Origin: Streptomyces zagrosensis
Lineage (GTDB): Bacteria > Actinomycetota > Actinomycetes > Streptomycetales > Streptomycetaceae
Assembly: GCF_014203645.1 (NCBI RefSeq)
Contig: NZ_JACHJL010000015.1
Span: 124,001 to 188,000 of the forward strand
DNA length: 64,000 nucleotides
Reading direction: 5' to 3'
Made by a program: the position numbers and the translations under genes. Shown here one piece after another: positions 1 to 8,621 of this stretch. The first letter of the stretch is position 1; every line of letters begins with the position of its first letter. Below the pieces are notes generated by a model. That model saw nothing but the letters and a program-made list of their open reading frames with translations, ran no database searches and was not told the origin of the DNA.

Positions 1-1612
1 CCGGCTGGCCGAATCGCGCCGCCTCGTCCGATCGACCATCCTGTTCCGCCCTGACCGCCTGTTCCGATGGGACGGCTTCTTCCGAACGCGCCGCCTCGTT
101 CGACGAAGCGGCCTGGTCCGGTCGCGCAGCCTGTTCCGCTGTGGCTTCCCGTTCCGCTCTAGCTGCCTGTTCCCGCCGCGCCGCCTGGTCCGGCAGTACC
201 GCCGACACCCGGAAGCCGCCCGCGTCGGTCGGGCCCGACACGAAGCCGCCACCGAGTGAAGCCACCCGCTCCCGCATGCCGACCAGACCATTGCCACCGC
301 TGGGCAGGCCCGCGTCGGCGACCGCCCGATCGGACGGGCCGTTCTCCACTAGGACCGCCACCTCGCCAAGGCGCCGTGCCAGCCGCACCCGGGTCTCGGC
401 GCCCGGCGCGTGCTTGTGCACGTTGGTCAGTCCCTCTTGCACCACGCGGTACGCGGTCGTTTCCACCATCGCCGCGTACGTCTGCTCCGCGCCCTCCACC
501 AGCAGATCTACGACCATTCCGGCCGCCCGCGACTGCTCTATCAGCGCCTCAAGCTCCTCAAGACACGGCCCGCCGATGGCTTCGTCGCGGAGCCTGGGCG
601 GCGCCGAAGCGTCGATACCCCGGCCGGCAGCCGTAGCAGCATCCGAGGCCGAGGAACCGGATGGCGCAGCGGCGCCGGCCCGCGCGGCGGAGGCCGACGA
701 CGAGGCGGCCGACGCGGCAGCTGCCACGGAGGCCAGCGGCAGCGGATCGGCGGCCCCAGCGCTACGCCCCGTGCCCTGCCCCTCGTGGGACCGCAGCACG
801 CCCAGCATCTGCCGCAATTCCGTCAGCGCCTGCCGCCCCATGTCACCCACCAGCGCCGCATTCTTCGACGCCTTCTGCGGGTCCTTCAGCGCCACCGCCT
901 GCAATGCCGCCGCATGCACCACCATCAAGCTCACCCGGTGCGCCACCACGTCGTGCATCTCCCGTGCGATCCGGGTTCGCTCCTCGTTACGCGCCCACTC
1001 GGCACGCTCCTCGGCCCGGTCCGCCAGCAGCGACAACTCGCGCTCCAGCCCGTCCGCACGCTCGCGCAAGCTCTCCACCAGCCGCCGCCGCGCCCCCACG
1101 TACAGCCCGGACAGCGTCGGCGGCACCGTGATGCCCACCGCCATCAACACCGCGACCAGCGCCGCCACCCAAAAAGGGGGGTGGTAGCCGTCCTTGGCCA
1201 TGTCCCGCTGGAACCTGACCACCGTGACGATCAGCGTGCCGGTGATGGACATCCCGGACAGCACGCCCGTGACCCGCCGTGGCAGACCGGAGGCGGCCAT
1301 CGTGTAGAGACCGATGACGGTCAGCAGCACCCCCATCGAGGCCGCCGATGCCGCGATGGAGACCAGCACCACCGCTATGGGCCACCGCCGCCGAAGCACC
1401 AGCACCGAGCCGACGATCACGCCGAGCGAGACGCCCGCGCCGCTCGGAATCCCCGCCTCACCGGCGAAGTCCAGCCCTTCGAAGACGCACTCGACCACCG
1501 ACGCGAGGGCTATCAGGACATCGAGAACCATGCTCCGGCGCCGTGCCCACCACCACGGCCCGCCGGGTGCGCCCCGCGCACCCGACTCCACCGATTCCCC
1601 CGTCGTCGTCAT
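1..1612 (-). CDS. Membrane sensor histidine kinase, NarL type (cut at the left edge)
   Basis: This is a HisKA_3-family kinase that would phosphorylate a LuxR-type response regulator, presumably encoded beyond the left edge. The ATG is at 1612. About five hydrophobic segments fill the first ~180 residues. The dimerisation motif REMHDVVAHR follows, with the phospho-acceptor His near residue 220. An Ala/Ser/Gly-rich linker comes next (about 590-790), then the ATPase domain with an N-box-like segment (VVQEGLTNVHKHA) and a G-box (GLVGMRERV). The last ~45 residues before the edge are a low-complexity Ala/Glu/Gln/Arg tail with no stop codon in the window, so the gene is 3'-partial. The kinase class is clear, but the signal it senses cannot be read. 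Confidence 0.9.
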   Translation of the reverse strand, partial: MTTTGESVESGARGAPGGPWWWARRRSMVLDVLIALASVVECVFEGLDFAGEAGIPSGAGVSLGVIVGSVLVLRRRWPIAVVLVSIAASAASMGVLLTVIGLYTMAASGLPRRVTGVLSGMSITGTLIVTVVRFQRDMAKDGYHPPFWVAALVAVLMAVGITVPPTLSGLYVGARRRLVESLRERADGLERELSLLADRAEERAEWARNEERTRIAREMHDVVAHRVSLMVVHAAALQAVALKDPQKASKNAALVGDMGRQALTELRQMLGVLRSHEGQGTGRSAGAADPLPLASVAAAASAASSSASAARAGAAAPSGSSASDAATAAGRGIDASAPPRLRDEAIGGPCLEELEALIEQSRAAGMVVDLLVEGAEQTYAAMVETTAYRVVQEGLTNVHKHAPGAETRVRLARRLGEVAVLVENGPSDRAVADAGLPSGGNGLVGMRERVASLGGGFVSGPTDAGGFRVSAVLPDQAARREQAARAEREATAEQAARPDQAASSNEAARSEEAVPSEQAVRAEQDGRSDEAARFGQP

Positions 1613-2062
1613 ACCTGCCAGCGTACGGGGGGCGGCCACTTCTTTTCCGTTCGAGCGCCTGGCGGGAACTCGGGCGATTTCGGGACGGAATTAACCCCGT
1701 CACTCGAACTGATGAATCGCTCATGCTTTCGACCCGGAGCGCGTCCGTCCGGGTGACCATGGAGTGAGCGGCGGCCTTCACGAGGCAGACCGCGTCGGGC
1801 TTGCTCGCATGGCGTCCTTGCGCCTACGCATGGCCTGCATCTGCCCTGCGCGAAGGGCAGACGGGTCGGGGAGCGCCGGGGAGCGGGGCCTCGCATCGCG
1901 CGGGGCGAGGGGAGGGAGGTTGCGTCGCGGAGCACAGGGATGAGGCGAACTCAGGGGACGAGGCGGAGCACCGGGGGAAGCGGTACCCGGGGGCGGGTTC
2001 AGGTGCGGGGAGGGGTCGGGCGTGGGGATGGCCGTGGGGGTGGGCCGGGATGAGGAGTTGAG

Positions 2063-2211
2063 TCGGGGTGTGGAGCTGAGTCGGGGTGTGGAGCTGAGTC
2101 GGGGTGTGGAGCTGAGTCGGGGTGTGGAGCTGAGTCGGGGTGTGGAGCTGAGTCGGGGTGTGGAGTTGAGTCGGGGTGTGGAGCTGAGTCGGGGTGTGGA
2201 GTTGAGTCGGG
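2063..2211. repeat. 18-bp tandem repeat, eight copies
   Basis: Eight head-to-tail copies of an 18-mer (TCGGGGTGTGGAGCTGAG; copies 6 and 8 have T for C near the end) occupy 2063-2206, followed by a partial copy. The period is a multiple of three, so every frame reads as a hexapeptide repeat (ELSRGV on plus, LSSTPR on minus). That makes long spurious ORFs. There are no spacers, so it is not CRISPR. Confidence 0.95.
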
Positions 2212-2836
2212 AAGCGCGGGTGGGTCGGGGCTTGGGGACGGGCCAGGCGTGGAGACGAGCCGGGGCATGGGGACGAGCCGCCCTCGCCAAGGCGAGGTTG
2301 GTCATAGGGAGGAGGTCGGTCGTAGGGAGGAGGAGGCAGGAGGCCGAGTGCCGGGACGGGCCGGGGAGACGCGCAGCCGACGAAGGAGGCACTGCCGAGG
2401 GCGACTACGGAAGGGGGCAGTCGTCCGCCGACAGACCCACGGCGCGGGCGAGCGCCAACGTGGATGCGGTGCGCGACGTGCACGACGCTCCGCCCCAGCG
2501 TGGCCAGCCTCGACCGCACCGTTGCGCACAGCTCCGACCGCACAGCCCCGACCGCGCCGCATCGGCCCACCGCATCGCCGACCTGCTCGGGCTCGGCGTC
2601 CCCGAGCCCGAAGTTTTGCGGCCCCTTCACCGCCGCGCACCTCGGCAACGACGTCACCCTCGAACGATGCCGAACGCCCCAATCAATGGCGAGGAGTTCA
2701 CCCCCGCCCACTACACATCCCCGCCCGTTGCCACTGATGGCGAGTTCGACGCCATATCGGCCCACATCCGGCACAGCCCAGCCACCCCCCGCCACCTTGC
2801 CGGCACCACCGCGCCACCTCGCTGCCGCCACCCCGC

Positions 2837-2886
2837 GGCCTCGCCACCCTGCCACCCCACGGGCCTCGCCACCCTGCCACCCCACG
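2837..2886. repeat. 25-bp direct repeat, two copies
   Basis: Two perfect adjacent copies of a 25-mer beginning GGCCTCGCCACC lie at 2837-2861 and 2862-2886, in the same gene-poor stretch as the 18-bp array. They are probably slippage products. No function is evident. Confidence 0.85.
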
Positions 2887-3237
2887 GCCCGCCTCCCGGC
2901 CCTCGCCGGTCACCGACCACCGTCACCGCCGTCACCGCCGTCACCAGCACCCAAACCCGCACTCACACCGGCGACCCGCGACCCGTGACGTGCGGCCCGT
3001 CACGTGCGACGTGCGACCCACGGACCTGCAACGCCGCACCCAGCACCTCGCCACGCGAAGCCCAAGCCCGCATCCGCGCTCCCGGGCCTCACGCTCCGGT
3101 GCCCGCCTCGTACCCCGGAACCCGCCTCGCTCGCCGGTACAAAACCTTTGCCCTCGCATCGAGGGCGCTGCATACGGCATAGTGTTGGGGGCCGAGCGGC
3201 CAGCCGATGAGATTGTCCGGCATGGCTTGCCTTTCCA

Positions 3238-3309
3238 TCCCCTGTGGTGTAATCGGCAGCACAGTGACCTTTGGAGTCATTAGTCCGGGTTCGAGTCCTG
3301 GCAGGGGAG
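3238..3309 (+). tRNA. tRNA-Gln (TTG anticodon)
   Basis: A cloverleaf can be drawn by eye. The acceptor arms are TCCCCTG and CAGGGGA with discriminator G. The D arm contains TGGTGTAATCGGCAGCAC. The anticodon stem GTGAC/GTCAT encloses the loop CTTTGGA, giving anticodon TTG (Gln, CAA). The T arm is CCGGG-TTCGAGT-CCTGG. The CCA end is not fully encoded (GCCCCC follows). It stands alone, 136 bp upstream of glmU. Confidence 0.95.
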
Positions 3310-3445
3310 CCCCCGTTCCACTTCGCAACACCGGCCCCTCACGGCCCGCGTCAGGGCCCTTATCGGGACCCGGCCGCATGTCGGCTGCTATACGCACCGG
3401 TATCCTGCGAATGTCCACCACCCGAAGAAGCCGAAGGGCACCCCC

Positions 3446-4903
3446 GTGAGCGCCAAACGCCCGGCAGCCGTCGTCGTTCTCGCAGCGGGTGAGGGCACCC
3501 GCATGAAGTCAACGACCCCCAAGGTCCTGCATTCGATCTGCGGTCGCTCCCTCATCGGGCACGTCGTCGCCGCCTCCCGCGAACTGGACCCCGAGCACCT
3601 CGTGGTCGTCGTCGGGCACGCCCGCGAGCAGGTCAAGGGCCACCTTGGCGAGATCGACCCGGATGCGCGCACCGCCGTGCAGCACGAGCAGAACGGCACC
3701 GGGCACGCCGTGCGGATGGGCCTTGACGAGCTGCGCGCGAGCAGTGTTGCCCTCGATGGCACCGTGGTCGTCGTCTGCGGCGACACCCCGCTGCTGACCG
3801 GCGCGACGCTGCGAACGCTCGCGGACACCCACGCCGCCGATGGGAATGCGGTGACCGTACTCACCGCCGAGGTTCCCGACGCCACCGGCTACGGCCGCAT
3901 CGTGCGCGACAGCGCCAGCGGCGCCGTCACCGCGATCGTGGAGCACAAGGACGCCAGCGACAGCGAGCGCGCCATCCGGGAGATCAACTCGGGTGTCTTC
4001 GCGTTCGATGCGCAGCTCCTCACCGACGCGCTCGGCAAGGTTCGCACCGACAACAGTCAGGGCGAGGAGTATCTGACCGACGTCCTGGGCATCTTGCGCG
4101 AGGCGGGGCACCGGGTGGGCGCCGCGATCGCTACCGAGCACCACGAGATCGTCGGCATCAACAACCGCATTCAGCTCGCCGAGGCCCGCAAGCTGCTCAA
4201 TGAGCGGCTGCTGCGGGCGGCGATGCTCAGCGGGGTCTCCATCATCGACCCGGCCAGCACCTGGGTGGATGTGACCGTCACCTTCGAACCGGACGCGCTG
4301 GTGCACCCCGGCACTCAACTCATCGGCTTCACGCACATCGCCGCGCACGCCGAGGTTGGGCCGAACTCGCGGCTGACCAACACCACGGTCGGCGTCGGTG
4401 CGACGGTCAGCAACACCGTTGCGGACAGCGCCAGGATCGGTGAGGGCGCCACGGTCGGCCCGTACACCTATCTGCGCCCGGGTACGGACCTGGGCAAGAA
4501 GTCCAAGGCCGGTGCGTACGTGGAGATGAAGAACGCGCAGGTTGGCGAGGGTTCCAAGGTGCCGCATCTGTCGTACGTTGGAGATGCCACCATCGGCGAG
4601 TACACCAACATCGGCGCCGCCAGCGTCTTCGTGAACTACGACGGCGAGAAGAAGCACCACACCACCATCGGCTCGCACTGCCGGACCGGGTCGGACAACA
4701 TGTTTGTGGCTCCCGTCACCATTGGAGACGGGTCCTACACCGCGGCAGGCTCGGTGATCACCAAGAATGTGCCCCCGGGCTCGTTGGCTGTCGCCCGTGG
4801 ACAACAGCGCAATATCGAGGGTTGGGTGGCTCGAAAGCGTCCAGGAAGCGCCGCCGCGCAGGCCGCTCAGGCCGCCGATCCGGAACCTGAGACCGATCAG
4901 TGA
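3446..4903 (+). CDS. glmU: Bifunctional GlmU: N-acetylglucosamine-1-phosphate uridyltransferase / glucosamine-1-phosphate acetyltransferase
   Basis: GlmU makes UDP-N-acetylglucosamine in the cytoplasm. The C-terminal domain acetylates glucosamine-1-phosphate and the N-terminal domain attaches UMP. The nucleotidyltransferase signature LAAGEGTRMKS lies near residues 12-22 and is followed by QxxGTGHA (QNGTGHAV). The second half is a left-handed beta-helix of hexapeptide repeats ending in the GDGSYTAAGSVITK-type acetyltransferase region. At 485 aa the length is normal for actinobacteria. The GTG at 3446 places the start just before the conserved N-terminus. The C-terminus is Ala-rich. prs follows 73 bp downstream on the same strand, an arrangement common in Gram-positives, so co-transcription is likely. 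Confidence 0.97.
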   Translation: MSAKRPAAVVVLAAGEGTRMKSTTPKVLHSICGRSLIGHVVAASRELDPEHLVVVVGHAREQVKGHLGEIDPDARTAVQHEQNGTGHAVRMGLDELRASSVALDGTVVVVCGDTPLLTGATLRTLADTHAADGNAVTVLTAEVPDATGYGRIVRDSASGAVTAIVEHKDASDSERAIREINSGVFAFDAQLLTDALGKVRTDNSQGEEYLTDVLGILREAGHRVGAAIATEHHEIVGINNRIQLAEARKLLNERLLRAAMLSGVSIIDPASTWVDVTVTFEPDALVHPGTQLIGFTHIAAHAEVGPNSRLTNTTVGVGATVSNTVADSARIGEGATVGPYTYLRPGTDLGKKSKAGAYVEMKNAQVGEGSKVPHLSYVGDATIGEYTNIGAASVFVNYDGEKKHHTTIGSHCRTGSDNMFVAPVTIGDGSYTAAGSVITKNVPPGSLAVARGQQRNIEGWVARKRPGSAAAQAAQAADPEPETDQ

Positions 4904-4976
4904 GCGTGCGAGAGGTTCGCCGTGCGGGGCGTACCGTGGGGAAACGCATGCGAAGTGAAATCCAAGGAGATTTGCT

Positions 4977-5954
4977 GTGACCGGGTTCAAGACGACCGGC
5001 GAGAAGAAGCTGATGCTCTTCTCCGGCCGCGCCCACCCCGAACTGGCCGAGGAGGTCGCTCAGCAGTTGGGCGTCGGCCTGGTCCCGACCAAGGCATTCG
5101 ACTTCGCCAACGGCGAGATCTACGTTCGCTTCGAAGAGTCCGCACGCGGCGCCGACTGCTTTTTGATCCAGAGCCACACGGCTCCGATCAATAAGTGGAT
5201 CATGGAGCAGCTCATCATGGTCGATGCGCTGAAGCGGGCGTCCGCGCGCAGCATCACCGTGATCGTGCCGTTCTACGGCTATGCGCGGCAGGACAAGAAG
5301 CACCGTGGCCGGGAGCCGATTTCGGCCCGGCTGATTGCCGATCTGTTCAAGTGTTCCGGCGCCGACCGGATTCTCACCGTGGATTTGCACACCGACCAGA
5401 TCCAGGGCTTCTTCGACGGTCCGGTGGATCATCTGTTCGCGCTGCCGATCCTCGCCGACTACGTGGGCGCCAGGGTGGACCGGTCGAAGCTGACCGTCGT
5501 CTCGCCTGACGCGGGCCGAGTACGGGTCGCCGACCGCTGGTGCGACCGGCTGGGCGCACCGCTGGCCATCGTGCACAAGCGGCGCGACCCGGACGTCGCC
5601 AATCAGGTCACCGTGCATGAGGTCGTCGGTGACGTACGCGGCCGGGTCTGTGTCCTGGTCGATGACATGATCGACACGGGTGGCACCATCTGCGCTGCCG
5701 CCGACGCCCTGTTCGCCAACGGTGCTGAGGACGTCATCGTGACGGCCACGCACGGCGTCCTTTCCGGACCGGCCGCCGATCGCCTGAAGAACTCCAAGGT
5801 CAGCGAGTTCATCTTCACCAACACCCTGCCCACCCCGAACGAGATCCAGCTGGACAAGGTCACCGTTTTGTCGATGGCGCCGACCATCGCGCGTGCCGTC
5901 CGCGAGGTCTTCGAGGACGGTTCTGTCACCAGCCTCTTCGACGAGCAGGCGTGA
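4977..5954 (+). CDS. prs: Ribose-phosphate pyrophosphokinase (PRPP synthetase)
   Basis: This enzyme converts ribose-5-phosphate and ATP to PRPP for nucleotide, His and Trp synthesis. It has the family's substrate-binding stretch VDLHTDQIQGFF, and the PRPP loop VLVDDMIDTGGT sits near residues 225-236. At 325 aa the length is standard. The GTG start at 4977 is preceded by AAGGAG at 4964-4969, a strong ribosome binding site. It lies downstream of glmU with a 73-bp gap and ends just before a strong hairpin terminator at 5958-5983, so glmU-prs looks like one unit. Confidence 0.97.
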   Translation: MTGFKTTGEKKLMLFSGRAHPELAEEVAQQLGVGLVPTKAFDFANGEIYVRFEESARGADCFLIQSHTAPINKWIMEQLIMVDALKRASARSITVIVPFYGYARQDKKHRGREPISARLIADLFKCSGADRILTVDLHTDQIQGFFDGPVDHLFALPILADYVGARVDRSKLTVVSPDAGRVRVADRWCDRLGAPLAIVHKRRDPDVANQVTVHEVVGDVRGRVCVLVDDMIDTGGTICAAADALFANGAEDVIVTATHGVLSGPAADRLKNSKVSEFIFTNTLPTPNEIQLDKVTVLSMAPTIARAVREVFEDGSVTSLFDEQA

Positions 5955-5957
5955 TCT

Positions 5958-5983
5958 GGTGCCGGGCTCGTTAGCCCGGCACC
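5958..5983 (+). terminator. Intrinsic-type hairpin after prs
   Basis: A perfect 11-bp stem (GGTGCCGGGCT / AGCCCGGCACC) with a CGTT loop begins 4 nt after the prs stop. It lacks a long U tract, as is usual for Streptomyces terminators. Confidence 0.85.
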
Positions 5984-6071
5984 GCTTCGGGCCCACCGCA
6001 CCCGAACCACGACCGCGGGCCACACGCCCGCAACCATCGGCCTTCGGCCATCGGCCGCCAGCCATCGGCCA

Positions 6072-6108
6072 CGAAGGGTCGCTTCCCTCTTTGGGGAGCG
6101 GCCCTTCG
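6072..6108. terminator. Second hairpin between convergent prs and beta-lactamase genes
   Basis: The arms CGAAGGGTCGCTTCCC and GGGGAGCGGCCCTTCG (one mismatch) enclose a short TCTTT loop. The genes on either side converge, so this probably works as a bidirectional terminator. Nothing else is seen in 5955-6274. Confidence 0.6.
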
Positions 6109-6274
6109 CGCGTAGCGGCGTAGGGCGTAGGGCTGCACAGGGGCCGCGGGAGCCTGGGGCGCGTACGACGCACGAGAGGGCAGCGGACGGGAGGGCATGC
6201 GGGCGTACGGACCTGCTCAAGGCCCCGAGCCCGCCCGCGGGCCGCGCGGTCACGTCGCTCGCTGGGGTGGGGTG

Positions 6275-7309
6275 CTAGCGGGCGTTCGCGCGCAGGGCGT
6301 CCACCGCGATCCTGGCGGCCGTGCCGATCACCGCATCGACGCCCGGCAGGGTGATGGCCGTCCCTGCCGAGCGAGTGAAGACGGCAACGGCGTAGCGCCC
6401 CCCATCGGGGTACTCGATGACGCCTGCCTCATGGCGAAGCGTGGGCAGGGTGCCGGTCTTGCCGGAGACGCGGACGTCGTCAAAGGGGAAGCCGGAGGCG
6501 AGTCGGTGACTCCACGCCTGAAGGCCCAGAACGCGCCGCAGAAGCCGGCCGTGCTCGCCTGCGCACACCTCGTCGCGCCAGATGGCGGCGAGCAAGTGGG
6601 TCAGCTCGCGGGCGGTGCTGTGGTTGGTGTGCGCGGGGTCGAGAACGCGGAGCCTGGCCAAGGTCGCGGGCTCCACGAGCGCTGCGGCCCCGGCGGCCCC
6701 CGCGTCCGCGGTCATGGACGCGTACAGGTCACGCATGGCGTGTACGGCGCGGGTTCTCCCTAGCCCGAGGTCGGCCATGGTGCGGTTGACCGTGTCGAGG
6801 CCGAGTTCGTCCCAGAGCACATCGGCGGCGGTGTTGTCGCTGACGGCGATGGACTGCGCGGCGAGGTCACGTAGCGAGAGCCGGACCGGGTCAAGGAGTA
6901 CGGCGAGGCCGGTGGGGCCCTTGGTGCGCTGGCCCGGTGGCACCTCGATCTGCCGGGTGAGGTCGATACGGCCCTGCGCAGCCTCCCGGAACAACGTGCT
7001 GACCAGGCACAGCTTATGGACGCTCGCGGTGCTCATGAGCGTGTCGGCGCCGAGCCCGATCTCGGCCCCGGTGTCGATGTCCCGGGCGTGCAGCAGGCCG
7101 GATGCCCCAGCATCGGCGAAGGCGTCCTTGATCCGGGCGGCGGCGCGAGCGGCGCCCCGGCTGGGAGCGGCACCGCGGCCGGAGGCGGGAGGGCGCCCGG
7201 GCGTGGGTCCCGTCCCGGGGGCGGGACGCTTGCCAAAGGTGGCGTCTCGTTCGGACGTGGCGGGGCGGTCGGCGCCGGAACCGGTGCGGCCGGGATCGTG
7301 GTCGGTCAC
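6275..7309 (-). CDS. Class A beta-lactamase-like serine hydrolase
   Basis: This is a serine beta-lactamase/transpeptidase-fold protein of 344 aa. The three active-site motifs are SVHK (in STASVHKLC), SDN (in AVSDNTAAD) and KTG (in VSGKTGTLP). The glutamate of the classical omega loop is not obvious, so true beta-lactam hydrolysis is unproven. The first ~55 residues are Pro/Gly/Arg-rich with no clear signal peptide, and a later start cannot be excluded. Its start overlaps the LysR gene stop by 4 bp, so the two are translationally coupled. It could be a beta-lactamase or a DD-peptidase-like esterase. Confidence 0.85.
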   Translation of the reverse strand: MTDHDPGRTGSGADRPATSERDATFGKRPAPGTGPTPGRPPASGRGAAPSRGAARAAARIKDAFADAGASGLLHARDIDTGAEIGLGADTLMSTASVHKLCLVSTLFREAAQGRIDLTRQIEVPPGQRTKGPTGLAVLLDPVRLSLRDLAAQSIAVSDNTAADVLWDELGLDTVNRTMADLGLGRTRAVHAMRDLYASMTADAGAAGAAALVEPATLARLRVLDPAHTNHSTARELTHLLAAIWRDEVCAGEHGRLLRRVLGLQAWSHRLASGFPFDDVRVSGKTGTLPTLRHEAGVIEYPDGGRYAVAVFTRSAGTAITLPGVDAVIGTAARIAVDALRANAR

Positions 7310-8481
7310 AGCGGGAACTCCGATGCGGGGCGGGGGTACAGCGGGCGGGACGGTGGGGCGCGGTGGGCTTCATCCACGGCCCGTACGGACCCCTTTAGGG
7401 GCCCGGCCGAACCCGGCTCCTCATCCGCATCCGTAGGTGAAATCGGCCCCGTATCCAAAGCTTTATCCGAAGCTCCATCCGAAGCCGTATCCCCACCCGA
7501 TCTTGTCTTCGAACTGGCGCCCGGGTCCGAATTCGCACCCGCGGCGGGCGATGCGTACGGCGCCGCATGCTGGCCCGGTGGGTGGTCGAGCAGCATGCCG
7601 GCGCCCGTCCGGAGCGCCTCGTAGGCCGTCTCCGCGAAGCGTTGCACCGCAGGGCTGTCCCGGTCTTTGGGCCAGGCCGTGGAGGTGCGCCAGGTCAGCG
7701 GCGTACCGGCGAGCGGACGCCACACCGTACCGGGCTCGCCGGCCGCGCTGGGCACCAAGGCGACGGCCGTGCCCGAGAGGACCAGGGCCTGGGCGAAGTC
7801 GCCGCCGCGTGCCTCGTGGATGGCGGCGGGGGTGCAGCCGTGCCGGGCGCACCCGGTGAGGGTCTCGTCGTAAAGCGCGGGCGCGGCGGCGCGAGGGAAG
7901 AGGACCAGGTCGCGTCCGGAGAGTTCGGCGAGCGGCAGGTGTGGTTGGGCGGCCAGCGGATCGTCCGCGCGCAGCAGTACGCCGAGAGGCTGGTGCAGCA
8001 GGGGCCCGAAGTCGAGGCCCTCGGCGGGGCAGGGGTGGCGGACGATGCCGGTCTCCAGGGTGCCGGCGGCGAGTTCACGTACCTGCTGGGCGGTGGTGAG
8101 TTCGCGCAGGTCCAGGGTGCTGCCCGGGGAACGGCGCTGGTAGCCGGTGAGCAGGGCGGCGACGGTGGCGCCACCGAGGTCGGGCGGTACGGCCGCGCGC
8201 AAGGTGCCCGCGGCGCCGTCGCGAACGCGGGCGACGATGGAGTCGAGCCGGTCGGCGGCGGCGAGCAACGCGTCCGCCTCTTCACGTACGAGCCGTCCGG
8301 CCGGGGTGAGGGACACGCCGCGACTGCCCCGGTCAAACAGTCGTACGCCCAGCTCGCGTTCCAGGCGCTGGATGCGCTGGGACAGCGACGGCTGGGCGAG
8401 CCGTAGCCGCTCCGCCGCGCGGCCGAAGTGCTGTTCATCGGCCACGGTGCGGAAGTAGCGCAGATGCCGCAGCAGGTCCAT
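7306..8481 (-). CDS. LysR-family transcriptional regulator
   Basis: The N-terminal winged helix-turn-helix is typical (LRYFRTVADEQHFGRAAERL, then QPSLSQRIQRLE) and is followed by a substrate-binding effector domain. The last ~90 residues form an extra low-complexity acidic/Ser/Pro tail beyond the usual ~300 aa. The ATG at 8481 (MDLLRHLRYF) is preferred; an in-frame TTG at 8490 is the alternative. The gene is upstream of and coupled to the beta-lactamase gene and divergent from a PBP gene. LysR proteins normally bind in such a divergent gap and control both sides, so it may regulate beta-lactamase and PBP together. Confidence 0.92.
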   Translation of the reverse strand: MDLLRHLRYFRTVADEQHFGRAAERLRLAQPSLSQRIQRLERELGVRLFDRGSRGVSLTPAGRLVREEADALLAAADRLDSIVARVRDGAAGTLRAAVPPDLGGATVAALLTGYQRRSPGSTLDLRELTTAQQVRELAAGTLETGIVRHPCPAEGLDFGPLLHQPLGVLLRADDPLAAQPHLPLAELSGRDLVLFPRAAAPALYDETLTGCARHGCTPAAIHEARGGDFAQALVLSGTAVALVPSAAGEPGTVWRPLAGTPLTWRTSTAWPKDRDSPAVQRFAETAYEALRTGAGMLLDHPPGQHAAPYASPAAGANSDPGASSKTRSGGDTASDGASDKALDTGPISPTDADEEPGSAGPLKGSVRAVDEAHRAPPSRPLYPRPASEFPL

Positions 8482-8492
8482 GAGCAGCAATG

Positions 8493-8508
8493 ATAGGCAA
8501 ATCCCTAT
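8493..8508. promoter_or_regulatory. Candidate LysR operator between lysR and the PBP gene
   Basis: The inverted repeat ATAGG-N6-CCTAT lies 12 bp upstream of the LysR ATG, inside the 140-bp divergent gap. It resembles the dyads LysR proteins bind. Direct evidence is limited to the symmetry and location. Confidence 0.45.
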
Positions 8509-8621
8509 GACTTTCCTGTTGATAAGGGTCTTGGACTGAAGGGCGCTTCTTCTGTTCTGCTGCCGAGGACGGTGGCGCGGCTGGCGCTGTCCGGTACGGG
8601 GCGAAGTGAGGGAGGGGCGCG

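Larger units (their letters stand above)
1613..3237. other. Gene-poor region, no convincing coding sequence
   Basis: This is about 1.6 kb of G/C-rich, repetitive DNA between the kinase start and tRNA-Gln. Several frames on both strands stay open, but their translations are low-complexity Pro/Ser/Arg or Gly/Arg strings with no domain and no clear ribosome binding site. The open frames follow from the composition and from the 18-bp and 25-bp tandem repeats annotated separately. The stretch 2560-2770 reads slightly more protein-like on the plus strand (a frame containing INGEEFTPAHY), but no family is recognised. Confidence 0.55.

Noticed and set aside
2063..2211. Possible CRISPR array
   Set aside because: Repeats are directly adjacent with no spacers and no cas genes nearby.
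2022..3182. 386-aa plus-strand ORF containing an ELSRGV hexapeptide repeat
   Set aside because: The repeat period is a multiple of three so all frames stay open; the rest has no domain, poor codon bias and no ribosome binding site.
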